Below, piece by piece: positions 34,894 to 43,077 of a DNA stretch of 56,077 nt (position 1 is the stretch's first letter; every line of letters begins with the position of its first letter). The position numbers and the translations under genes were made by a program. The stretch lies in contig CACLEI010000006.1 of the NCBI GenBank assembly GCA_902605935.1, positions 1 through 56,077 on the forward strand, given 5' to 3'. The stretch is from an uncultured SAR86 cluster bacterium (GTDB lineage Bacteria; Pseudomonadota; Gammaproteobacteria; Magnimaribacterales; Magnimaribacteraceae). A model generated the notes under the pieces. That model made no database searches, was not told the DNA's origin, and saw only the letters and a program-made list of their open reading frames with translations.

Positions 34894-36114
34894 ATGAAAA
34901 ATACTACTTACGAAGTAACCAAATCTAATGAATACTTCAAGAAGGCTAAGGAAGTAATTCCTGGAGGCATTTTTGGGCATTATAAATATGCGGTAAGAGA
35001 TACTGGACCTAAATTTTTTTCTAGATCCGAAGGAGCCTATTTTTGGGATCTTGATGATAACCGATACATAGATTTAATGTGTGGATATGGTCCTTCAATT
35101 TTAGGCTATAACCATCCCGAAGTAGAAGAAGCATTCAAGACCTCTTCTGAAAAAGGAAATACTGTCAGTTTAGCTTCACCAATTATGGTTGACCTTGCAA
35201 CTAAGTTAGTTGAAATGGTAGATATTGCAGATTGGGCCTTGTTTGGAAAGAATGGAGGAGATGCAACAAGCTTAGCTGTAATGATAGCTCGTGAATACAC
35301 TTCAAAGAAGAAGATTGTAAAAATTGATGACGGTTATCACGGCGTTGCCCCTTGGATGCAAGATAAAAGTAGGCCAGGTATTATTGACTCTGATAATGAA
35401 CATGTGTTGAAAATTAAATGGAATGATATTGAAGGTTTAGAAGAATTGCTCAACATGCACGGAAATGATATTGCTTGTTTTATTTCTTCACCATACGATC
35501 ATCCCGTCTCTCGAGATAACACTCTGCCAGAAGAGGGCTACTGGAAGAAAATTACATCATTATGCAAACAATATGAAGTTTTGACTATTGTTGATGATGT
35601 GAGGGCTGGATTTAGAATAAATCTAGCCGGCTCTAATGTAGCTTTTGATTTTTCACCGGATATGATTTGTTTTGGCAAGGCTATTGCCAATGGCCACCCC
35701 CTGGCATCATTGGTCGGTACAGAAAAGCTGAAGCATTCTGCTGAGAAAGTTTATTTTACTGGTACTCAGTTTTTTAGTGCACCCCCCATGGCTGCAGCAC
35801 TTGCAACTCTCGATCAATTACAAAAGGTAAATGCTCCAAATAAACTGATTGAGTATGGTGAGAATCTTAATAGAAGACTCGTTAAAGTTGCTGAGAAAGA
35901 AGGTTTTAACTTAATTGCCTCAGGAATACCTTCTATGCCTTATTATCGATTGGAGGATGTAGACTTTGAAACCCATTTCAGATGGATTGATGAATGTGTG
36001 AGGAGAGGTGTTTACATGCTTGGATACCATAATCATTTTATTTCTCTAGCTCATCGCAATGAAGACATTGATTTCATAGAGAATACTGCAAAACAGGCCT
36101 TTCAAAGCTTATAA
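34894..36114 (+). CDS. Divergent class III (GSA-like) aminotransferase
   Basis: 406-residue PLP enzyme beginning YFKKAKEVIPGGIFGHY. The Schiff-base Lys262 (CFGKAIANGHPL) and the cofactor Asp234 (IVDDVRAGFR) are present, but two hallmark motifs differ from the family: GKNGGDA replaces NSGSEA, and DDVR replaces DEV-T. It is shorter than most class III transaminases. It probably works on the same substrate as the CmcJ-type oxygenase encoded 7 bp upstream. Transaminase, aminomutase or decarboxylase activity cannot be told apart. Confidence 0.8.
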   Translation: MKNTTYEVTKSNEYFKKAKEVIPGGIFGHYKYAVRDTGPKFFSRSEGAYFWDLDDNRYIDLMCGYGPSILGYNHPEVEEAFKTSSEKGNTVSLASPIMVDLATKLVEMVDIADWALFGKNGGDATSLAVMIAREYTSKKKIVKIDDGYHGVAPWMQDKSRPGIIDSDNEHVLKIKWNDIEGLEELLNMHGNDIACFISSPYDHPVSRDNTLPEEGYWKKITSLCKQYEVLTIVDDVRAGFRINLAGSNVAFDFSPDMICFGKAIANGHPLASLVGTEKLKHSAEKVYFTGTQFFSAPPMAAALATLDQLQKVNAPNKLIEYGENLNRRLVKVAEKEGFNLIASGIPSMPYYRLEDVDFETHFRWIDECVRRGVYMLGYHNHFISLAHRNEDIDFIENTAKQAFQSL

Positions 36115-36119
36115 AGAGG

Positions 36120-37715
36120 GTGTACTCAAGAAGAACTTTTCTGAAGATTTCCGGAGTGCTTGCTACGCTTTTAGCAGGTGGTTATATCTTTCGCAATTCA
36201 AGTTTTACTGAAGTAAAGCATATTTTATCTTCAGCAAGTCATGAAAAACTTGCTGTTTCATTATCATTATCAAAAGGTGTCGAAAATCTTGATCTTATCC
36301 TTAATAATCAAATTCTTGTTACTGGAAGACCTATTGATCGTGAAGGCAAACATTGGCAATTTATTTCAGATAAACTTCTTTCAGATACATCTTATGAACT
36401 TGAGTTATTTTCTGAGAAAGAATCAATTTTTAAGCCTTGGCAGTTGAAGACTTTTCCTGATCCTGAATCAGAAATAAAAAATATCTCTATGATGACATTT
36501 ACATGTGCTGGTGGCGGAGATGGTTTTAAAGCGTCTGGTAAAGAGTTTTTTAAGTCTTTTAAGTTTAGACAAAAGATTTTTGATGAAGGCCTATCCAAAA
36601 ATCCTGATTTCGCCATCTCGATAGGAGATCATATCTATTTCGATCTTAGAGGTGAAAATTTTCCTCCAGTTGGACGAAACAGTAAGTTGATAAAGTTTTT
36701 TGTGGGAGGATATTTAAAATTTAGGTACGGTGTTTTTAATAGATCTGAAAGCGCAGACAGTGAAAATAATGAAACAATCTTAAAAAAAATCGGTAATGAA
36801 CAAATAGCAGCTCTTTATGGTACTAAATTTAAAAGTACTCCAATTTTCTTTATTCCTGATGATCATGACTATTTTGAGAATGATGATGCAGAAGAAGATT
36901 TGGTAACCTTTCCGGCTGACGCATTCAGTAAAGGTGCTTTTCAAAAAATGGCTGATCTTTTTTATCCTCCTTTTATCGATACTCCAGATAATAAGCCCGG
37001 AAGAAGGACTGGCAGAATAAGGTATGGAAATGCTTTTGAAGGACTCATAGCAGATTGCGCTGGAAATATGACTCTTGGCGAAGAAAAAGCAGTTTTAATC
37101 TCTAGTGAAGATGAAAAATGGCTTATATCCAGAATAACCGACTCAAAAGCAAAGCATCTAGCCTTTATCCCATCACATCCACTAGGATATACCGCAGGAA
37201 AATGGAGGGAGTGGTATCCTGATGTTGTCGCCGAGGAAGGGACATCTGGCACGGTAATAAATGAATTGCTATCAGGTAGAAAAGGATCTTTAACAATCGA
37301 TGCAAATAAATACCTTTGGCAAAAGGGATGGTTTTTGCAACATCAACGTTTACTTCAAAGTATTTCAGAAAGAGCTGGTTCAAGATTTATCTTCTCAGGC
37401 GATATACATGCATTGGGTGCAACATCGATCCTTCAATCAGATACAATAAAATTACAAAGAGAGGTTAAAACATTTTTGGTTGGGCCCATAAGTAGCTCAA
37501 CAGGAACTTGGCCCTCTTTTGCCCGAGGTATTACAGCTGATAATCCTAATCAACTTATCTGTGAATCTATGTATAGAACCAAAGAAGAAAATGGCTTTAC
37601 TTTCTTTACTATAGAAAATGAACAAGCAGTTGCTGAGATCAATTCTTGTGGTGGTCACAATCCAGATAATTTGGAAACTGGAGAGGTGATTTCCAGTGTA
37701 AAGATTTACATATGA
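36120..37715 (+). CDS. Tat-exported PhoD-like metallophosphatase
   Basis: 531 residues starting with GTG. A twin-arginine signal (SRRTFLK at 3-9, then a hydrophobic stretch) implies export of a folded, metal-loaded enzyme to the periplasm. The metal-site motifs of the PhoD/calcineurin-like class appear in order: ISIGDHIYFD, FIPDDHDYFEN and FSGDIHALG. PhoD enzymes are phosphodiesterases/monoesterases using Ca and Fe. It starts 5 bp after the aminotransferase stop and overlaps the next GST by 4 bp (ATGA), so it belongs to this unit. A role in phosphate-ester or phospholipid scavenging is inferred. Confidence 0.84.
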   Translation: MYSRRTFLKISGVLATLLAGGYIFRNSSFTEVKHILSSASHEKLAVSLSLSKGVENLDLILNNQILVTGRPIDREGKHWQFISDKLLSDTSYELELFSEKESIFKPWQLKTFPDPESEIKNISMMTFTCAGGGDGFKASGKEFFKSFKFRQKIFDEGLSKNPDFAISIGDHIYFDLRGENFPPVGRNSKLIKFFVGGYLKFRYGVFNRSESADSENNETILKKIGNEQIAALYGTKFKSTPIFFIPDDHDYFENDDAEEDLVTFPADAFSKGAFQKMADLFYPPFIDTPDNKPGRRTGRIRYGNAFEGLIADCAGNMTLGEEKAVLISSEDEKWLISRITDSKAKHLAFIPSHPLGYTAGKWREWYPDVVAEEGTSGTVINELLSGRKGSLTIDANKYLWQKGWFLQHQRLLQSISERAGSRFIFSGDIHALGATSILQSDTIKLQREVKTFLVGPISSSTGTWPSFARGITADNPNQLICESMYRTKEENGFTFFTIENEQAVAEINSCGGHNPDNLETGEVISSVKIYI

Positions 37716-38566
37716 AATTATTGAGTTCTGACATCAAAACAAAGGAAATCTTGGATTGGCAGGGCGTTCACCTTTTAAATTACCAGTTTTCAGCTTGTTC
37801 GATGAAAACTAGAATTTATCTAAATTTAAAAAAAATACCATTTACATCACATCAAATAAATCTTTCTGCTGGCGAGAACTTCTCTGAATGGTTTCAGGGC
37901 ATCAACCCAAGATCTCTAGTGCCAGTTCTAATACATGATGGAGAGGTTCATATAGAGAGCAATGATATTCTTGAGTATCTCGAGGGATGCTTCAAAGAAT
38001 CCCCTTTAATTCCAGAGAACATGGAAGAGAAGGTTAAAGAATTATTAAAATTTGAAGATAATCTGCATGTTGATATAAGAAATATTACCTTTAAGTTTTT
38101 GGTTCCAAGATTTTTAAATAAAGGAAAGTCTGTTCAGCCTAAAGCAAAAAATAAAGCTACTTTAAATGGAGAATTAGACTCTATGGACGAAGTAAATAGA
38201 AATTTTTGGGAGCATTACGAAAAGTATGGGATAACAGACGAAGATGCAAGCAGGTCTTTGATTCGTTTTAGGACTGCTTTGGAAGATCTCAATGATCAAT
38301 TAGAGGATAGTCCATATATTTTAGGTGCTGAGCTATCTTTAGTCGATATTGCCTGGTTCATTTACGCAACGAGAATACAACATGCAAATTATCCGCTCCA
38401 AAGATTACACCCTAATGTGTCTGGTTGGTATGAAAGACTATATGCAAATGTTCTCTTTAGAAAAGAAGTAAGAAGACCTTTGATAATGCAGTTTGTATTG
38501 TATGTTCATTCTTTGATCTTGCGTTTGAAAGGTAGATCAATCGAAGATTTTCTTTTAGATCAATAA
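37712..38566 (+). CDS. Glutathione S-transferase family protein
   Basis: 284 residues. The N-terminal domain reads LLNYQFSACSMKTRIYLNLKKIPF with a Cys-Ser at the thiol position, then INPRSLVPVLIHDGEVHIESNDILEYLE (the cis-Pro and ES motif). The C-terminal domain is long, with SPYILGAELSLVDIAWFIYATR and a hydrophobic end (FVLYVHSLILRLKG) that may touch the membrane. It overlaps the phosphatase stop by 4 bp and abuts the TauE-like gene (TAAATG). Cys-type GSTs often act as thiol-transferases or dehalogenase/lyase enzymes. Confidence 0.82.
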   Translation: MKLLSSDIKTKEILDWQGVHLLNYQFSACSMKTRIYLNLKKIPFTSHQINLSAGENFSEWFQGINPRSLVPVLIHDGEVHIESNDILEYLEGCFKESPLIPENMEEKVKELLKFEDNLHVDIRNITFKFLVPRFLNKGKSVQPKAKNKATLNGELDSMDEVNRNFWEHYEKYGITDEDASRSLIRFRTALEDLNDQLEDSPYILGAELSLVDIAWFIYATRIQHANYPLQRLHPNVSGWYERLYANVLFRKEVRRPLIMQFVLYVHSLILRLKGRSIEDFLLDQ

Positions 38567-39316
38567 ATGGAATTAGATTTAATTCTCATTTTTATACTAT
38601 TTGCAACCTTGGCAACAGCTTTTTTATCCTCTATTTTTGGTATGCTCGGTGGCCTTATTCTCATGGGTATATTGATTAGTTTCCTTTCCGTAGGACCTGC
38701 GATGGTGCTTCATGGTCTAATTCAAGCAACATCAAATGGATATAGAGCATGGCTCAATAGAACAGATATCAATTGGAAGATCATTTCAATGCTGCTATTG
38801 GGCAGTACTATAGCTTTAATCTTTCTATTTTTTATAGCTTTCGAACCTAGTCAAATCTTAATAATATTTGCATTAGGATTATTGCCTTATATTGCATGGA
38901 TAGTCCCAAAAGAACTTGCTCTGGATATCACAAAAGCAGGTACGGGAGTTTTAGCAGGTTGCGTAGTGGTTCTAACAAACTTAGTAGCTGGTGTTGGCGG
39001 TCCGTTGTTAGATGTTTTCTTTCAAAGAGTAGATATGACAAGACATCAAGTCGTTGCTACAAAGGCAGTAGCACAAACTATTGGGCATATTTCCAAAATT
39101 ATTTTTTTTGGAGGATTGTTGACATATAGTCTAAAAAATTGGCCTGAGCCTATATTCTTGCTCTTTGCAATATTTTTATCTGTAGTAGGAACTACTCTTG
39201 GTAAGAAGGTTTTAGATATAATAGATGATGAAATTTTTTTTAGATGGACTCAACGAATTGTCCTTTCTGTAGGAGCAGTTTTTATTGGTAGAGGTATTTT
39301 TTTACTTTCACAATAA
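38567..39316 (+). CDS. TauE/SafE-family membrane transporter
   Basis: 249 residues with about eight membrane helices in two repeats. The TauE/SafE pattern is visible: FLSSIFGMLGGLILMGILISF in the first repeat and VVLTNLVAGVGGPLLDVFFQR in the second. Members export sulfite, sulfoacetate or related anions; some import. The gene begins directly on the preceding GST stop (TAAATG) and has an SDR gene 32 bp beyond, so it is probably the exporter of this cassette's product. The ion is not readable. Confidence 0.82.
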   Translation: MELDLILIFILFATLATAFLSSIFGMLGGLILMGILISFLSVGPAMVLHGLIQATSNGYRAWLNRTDINWKIISMLLLGSTIALIFLFFIAFEPSQILIIFALGLLPYIAWIVPKELALDITKAGTGVLAGCVVVLTNLVAGVGGPLLDVFFQRVDMTRHQVVATKAVAQTIGHISKIIFFGGLLTYSLKNWPEPIFLLFAIFLSVVGTTLGKKVLDIIDDEIFFRWTQRIVLSVGAVFIGRGIFLLSQ

Positions 39317-39348
39317 ACACGCACTAAAAAAATCAATTGAGTAGTTTT

Positions 39349-40116
39349 ATGAATAGATTAGAAGACAAAGTAGCTATAGTCACAGGTGCAACTGGGGGCA
39401 TAGGAAGAGCTACTACAGAACTTTTTCTTAAAGAAGGTGCAAGTGTTTTGATGGTTGATTTAAGTGAAGATGATCTTGTTGATGCAATTAAAGAGATTGA
39501 TTCTAATAAGGTCAGTTATTTTAAAGGAGATGTATCACTACTTTCAGACAATCAAAAAGCAGTAGATTTGGCAATTGAAAGATATGGAGGTGTTGATATT
39601 TTCATTGCTAATGCAGGTGTGGCTGGAGAAATTCAGTCAATAGTTGATTATGATGAAGAGGTATTTGATAGTGTAATGGCAGTGAATGCAAAGGGCCCTT
39701 TTCTGGGCTTAAAGGCAGTTATACCAGCTTTAAATGAAAGAGGGGGAGGAAGCGTGGTTATAACCTCAAGTGTAGCAGGCGTTACAGGAGCATCTCTATT
39801 ATCCCCATACGTGATGAGCAAACATGCCGTTGTAGGTTTGACTAAATCAGCTGCTAAAGAATGTGCTGAGATGAAGATAAGGGTTAATTCGGTAAATCCT
39901 TCTCCTGTAGAGACACAAATGATGAGAGTTTTAGAAGACGGTTTCTCCGAGATTACTGGAGAAGAAACTAGTAAAGGTTCTTTGGCAGAACAGATACCTT
40001 TAGGTCGATATGCTGAAGCCGATGAGATAGCTAAGTTGATGTTATTTCTTTCTAGTGATGAGAGTGAGTTTATCACCGGTTCTGTGCACACAATTGATGG
40101 AGGTTTCACAGCATAA
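39349..40116 (+). CDS. Short-chain dehydrogenase/reductase
   Basis: 255 residues with VAIVTGATGGIGRATTELF, DLSEDDL (Asp after strand 2, NAD preference), IANAGVAG, Ser in VITSSVAG, and the YVMSKHAVVGLTKSAAKE catalytic Tyr/Lys; the C-terminus FITGSVHTIDGGFTA is typical. I take the ATG at 39349; a TTG four codons earlier is also open. It abuts the photolyase gene (TAAATG), suggesting one transcript. The reaction is probably alcohol/ketone interconversion. Confidence 0.87.
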   Translation: MNRLEDKVAIVTGATGGIGRATTELFLKEGASVLMVDLSEDDLVDAIKEIDSNKVSYFKGDVSLLSDNQKAVDLAIERYGGVDIFIANAGVAGEIQSIVDYDEEVFDSVMAVNAKGPFLGLKAVIPALNERGGGSVVITSSVAGVTGASLLSPYVMSKHAVVGLTKSAAKECAEMKIRVNSVNPSPVETQMMRVLEDGFSEITGEETSKGSLAEQIPLGRYAEADEIAKLMLFLSSDESEFITGSVHTIDGGFTA

Positions 40117-41556
40117 ATGTCAGAAAAAATTGCAGTACATTGGTTTAGACAAGATCTAAGAATTAAAGATAATCCTTCGCTTGAGGCAGCCAGCAAGTGC
40201 GACTCATTTATTCCCATCTATATTTTGGATGATACGAATTCTGGAGAATTCAAAATGGGTTCCGCTAGTAGATGGTGGTTATATCACTCTTTAAATAAGC
40301 TTAATGAAAGTTTAGGTGGAAGTTTGAGATTATTTAAAGGAGACCCATGCGAAATATTGCCCAAACTTATTGAGGATTATTCTGTTTCTAATGTTTTTTG
40401 GAATAGATGTTATGAGCCCTGGAGGATCGATAGAGACAAGAAAATAAAAAACGAACTAGAGACAAATAATATAATTGTAGAAAGTTTTTGTGGTTCTTTG
40501 TTATGGGAACCCTGGAATATTTCTAAAGACGATGGGACTCCATATAGAGTTTTTACCCCTTATTATAAAAAAGGATGCCTAAATGCTAGTGAGCCAAGAC
40601 TCCCAATAAGCGAACCTAGCTTTGAGAATATCTCTAAGAAAGATAATGTTTCAGATAACTTGGAAAGTTTGGATCTACTGCCAAAGTCTAATTGGTATGC
40701 AGGTTTCGAGGAGGAATGGAATCCAGGAGAAAAGGGTGCAGAACAGAATTTAGAAGAGTTTCTTGAACATGGTTTATTGAACTACAAAGAAGGTAGAAAC
40801 TTCCCTTCACAAAAATTTGTATCAAGATTATCTCCACATTTACATTTTGGTGAAATATCACCTAATGAAGTTTGGTATCGAGCTAAAACAAAAGAAACTA
40901 TTCCAGGGATAGATAAGAGCCTTGCTCATTTTCATAGCGAGTTAGGCTGGAGAGAGTTCTCATATTACCTTCTTTATCATTTTCCTGATTTTCCTAGTGT
41001 TAATTTTCAAAAGAAATTCGATTCATTTCCTTGGAAAGAAAATAAAGATCTTTTAAAACTTTGGCAGTCAGGAAAAACTGGATACCCCATTGTTGATGCA
41101 GGTATGAGAGAGCTATGGCAGACAGGCTATATGCACAATAGACTGAGAATGATTGTCGGTTCTTTTTTAGTTAAAAATCTTCTAATACACTGGCTTGAAG
41201 GTGAAAAATGGTTTTGGGATTGTCTTGTGGATGCTGATTTAGCTAGTAATAGCGCGGGTTGGCAATGGGTGGCAGGATCTGGTGCTGATGCTGCTCCATA
41301 CTTTAGAATCTTTAATCCTATTACACAGGGATTGAAGTTTGATCCAGACGGAGAATACACAAAAAAATATGTGCCTGAGTTGAAGAATTTACCAAATAAG
41401 TACCTTTTTAGCCCTTGGGAAGCTCCTAAGGAAATCTTAGAATCTTCTGGTATAGAATTAGGAGTAGATTATCCAGAGCCTATCGTAGACTTGAAGATCT
41501 CTAGAGAACTTGCCCTGGAAGCTTTTGCTACAACTAAAAAAGAAGTAAATGAGTGA
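40117..41556 (+). CDS. phrB: Deoxyribodipyrimidine photolyase
   Basis: 479-residue cryptochrome/photolyase. The N-terminal antenna domain opens VHWFRQDLRIKDNPSLEAA; the FAD domain has FHSELGWREFSYYLL, the GYPIVDAGMRELWQTGYMHNRLRMIVGSFL stretch (helix bearing FAD contacts) and NSAGWQWVAGSGADAAPYFRIFNP. It repairs cyclobutane pyrimidine dimers with blue light, as expected for a sunlit-ocean bacterium. It abuts the SDR and overlaps the DUF4396 gene by 8 bp. The second chromophore is not determinable. Confidence 0.93.
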   Translation: MSEKIAVHWFRQDLRIKDNPSLEAASKCDSFIPIYILDDTNSGEFKMGSASRWWLYHSLNKLNESLGGSLRLFKGDPCEILPKLIEDYSVSNVFWNRCYEPWRIDRDKKIKNELETNNIIVESFCGSLLWEPWNISKDDGTPYRVFTPYYKKGCLNASEPRLPISEPSFENISKKDNVSDNLESLDLLPKSNWYAGFEEEWNPGEKGAEQNLEEFLEHGLLNYKEGRNFPSQKFVSRLSPHLHFGEISPNEVWYRAKTKETIPGIDKSLAHFHSELGWREFSYYLLYHFPDFPSVNFQKKFDSFPWKENKDLLKLWQSGKTGYPIVDAGMRELWQTGYMHNRLRMIVGSFLVKNLLIHWLEGEKWFWDCLVDADLASNSAGWQWVAGSGADAAPYFRIFNPITQGLKFDPDGEYTKKYVPELKNLPNKYLFSPWEAPKEILESSGIELGVDYPEPIVDLKISRELALEAFATTKKEVNE

Positions 41557-42004
41557 ATTAAATATTCAGAATCAACAAGATAATTCTATTTCTTGGACTT
41601 GCAGGCATACATGGAAGCGTTCATCTATTAATACTCTCTGGTGCCTATTAGGGTGCTCTATTGGAGATTTTGGGACTATTCTTTTTTTCCAAATAAATGA
41701 AATTCCATTTCCAATGTTGGGAATAATGACCTTGGCAATTATTAATGGTTTGATTACTTCCATCATCCTAGAAACTATAATTCTTTCCAGACAGATGAGA
41801 TTAAAAGAAGCATTCAGTACAGCTACTGGAATGTCTCTCATTTCTATGTTGTCAATGGAGATAGCCATGAATACTGTTGATGTAGTATTCGCTGGAGGAG
41901 TTCTAGTCTGGTGGATCATACCTTTTATGCTATTAGCGGGTTTTATAACTCCCTTACCTTATAACTACTACAGACTAAAAAAATATAATATTGCCTGTCA
42001 CTAA
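41549..42004 (+). CDS. DUF4396-type membrane protein
   Basis: 151 residues with about four membrane helices. The opening WTCRHTWKRSSINTLWCLLGCSIGDFGTI and the central NGLITSIILETIIL with a later FSTATGMSLISMLSMEIAMN fit the DUF4396 family, some of whose members carry His/Cys sites suggestive of copper. Function is unknown. It overlaps the photolyase stop by 8 bp, so it is translationally coupled to it, and the ACT-domain gene follows by 2 bp. Confidence 0.72.
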   Translation: MSELNIQNQQDNSISWTCRHTWKRSSINTLWCLLGCSIGDFGTILFFQINEIPFPMLGIMTLAIINGLITSIILETIILSRQMRLKEAFSTATGMSLISMLSMEIAMNTVDVVFAGGVLVWWIIPFMLLAGFITPLPYNYYRLKKYNIACH

Positions 42005-42006
42005 GA

Positions 42007-42408
42007 ATGCCAGGTAAGACTAATTTAAAAGAGATATTGCACAATATTAATCCTCGCTTGCTTGATGAGACTTTTGTTTTCATTACTTCAAGCGAACCTC
42101 TTGAGGACTTAATTAACTCACTTAAACCAAAAGCAACTTTTTTAGAAGATGAAGGCATTACTTTAGTGATTAATCAAAAGGACGCGGATGCGCACTCTTT
42201 ACAATATGATGCTATTTTTAAGTGTATATCCTTGGGAGTGCACTCAAGCCTGGAAAGTCATGGTCTTATTTCAACAATTACAAGAGAGTTAACTAAGCAC
42301 AAAATATCTTCAAATATTTTCTCTGGATATTTTCATGACCATATTTTTGTTCAAGATAATTTGGCTGCAGAGGCATTGAAAATAATATCATCACTGGAGA
42401 ATTCCTAA
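42007..42408 (+). CDS. ACT-domain protein
   Basis: 133 residues: KEILHNINPRLLDETFVFIT at the start, then ITLVINQKDAD and a C-terminal ACT-like repeat (ISLGVHSSLESHGLISTITRELTKHKI, SGYFHDHIFVQ). This fits the COG3602/ACT_3 family of small stand-alone ACT proteins, presumed to bind an amino acid and regulate an enzyme. It is the third gene of the photolyase-DUF4396-ACT run (2-bp gap). Partner unknown. Confidence 0.75.
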   Translation: MPGKTNLKEILHNINPRLLDETFVFITSSEPLEDLINSLKPKATFLEDEGITLVINQKDADAHSLQYDAIFKCISLGVHSSLESHGLISTITRELTKHKISSNIFSGYFHDHIFVQDNLAAEALKIISSLENS

Positions 42409-42463
42409 GATTTCTTATGACTATGTTTACCCTTATAATAAGGCTTACTAAAAGGAGAGATTT

Positions 42464-43075
42464 ATGTTGAAGTTACATTTTGCACCAAATTCAAGAGCTG
42501 GAAGGATTCTTTGGCTTCTTGAAGAATTGGAGCTACCTTATGAACTAAATAAAATGGCGTTTAGCCCAACAGATTTAAAGTCTGATGAGCATAGAGCAAG
42601 ACATCCATTAGGCAGAGTTCCTGTTCTTGAGGACGGAGATACTCAAATATGGGAATCAGGAGCAATAACGGATTATATCTTAGAGAAACATAAGAATGGC
42701 GGATTAAAACCCCCTGTTGATTCAGAACACTTTGCTAAATATTTACAGTGGTTTCACTACTGTGAAGGTATGGTAATGCCCCCAATGAATACAATCGTAG
42801 TTCATACAGTCCTACTCCCTCCGGAGAGGAGAGACGAAACAGTTTTAGGTCAAGCTCAAAGACTTCTTTCAAATGCCTTGAAGCCTGTTAATGAAAATTT
42901 AGAAGGCAAAGACTATTTGATAGGTGATTTCTCGGGGGCTGACATAATGCTTGGACATTCTTGTTTTATGAGTAATAGATTGGGCTGTGTCTCAGATGAA
43001 ATGAGCAATATAAAGGCTTATGTAGAGAGATTAGAAAACAGACCGGCTTTTAAAAAGGCTATAGAGACTCAATAA
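42464..43075 (+). CDS. Glutathione S-transferase
   Basis: A compact 203-residue GST: MLKLHFAPNSRAGRILWLLEELEL (Ser/Arg near the thiol), HPLGRVPVLEDGDTQIWESGAITDYIL (cis-Pro and ES motif), and the helical domain with DYLIGDFSGADIMLGHSC. It resembles small theta/beta-like bacterial GSTs. A strong AAAAGGAGAG precedes the ATG, making this the start of a new unit. A divergent GST follows directly, so they could form a heterodimer or work in sequence. Confidence 0.87.
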   Translation: MLKLHFAPNSRAGRILWLLEELELPYELNKMAFSPTDLKSDEHRARHPLGRVPVLEDGDTQIWESGAITDYILEKHKNGGLKPPVDSEHFAKYLQWFHYCEGMVMPPMNTIVVHTVLLPPERRDETVLGQAQRLLSNALKPVNENLEGKDYLIGDFSGADIMLGHSCFMSNRLGCVSDEMSNIKAYVERLENRPAFKKAIETQ

Positions 43076-43077
43076 AC

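Noticed and set aside
39648-40217. 189-codon minus-strand frame across the SDR/photolyase junction
   Set aside because: Antisense to two clear genes, with no domain or ribosome-binding site.
42431-42443. Palindrome CCTTATAATAAGG before the GST gene as an operator
   Set aside because: Only five base pairs with a TAATAA-like centre that also reads as a -10 box; too short to call.
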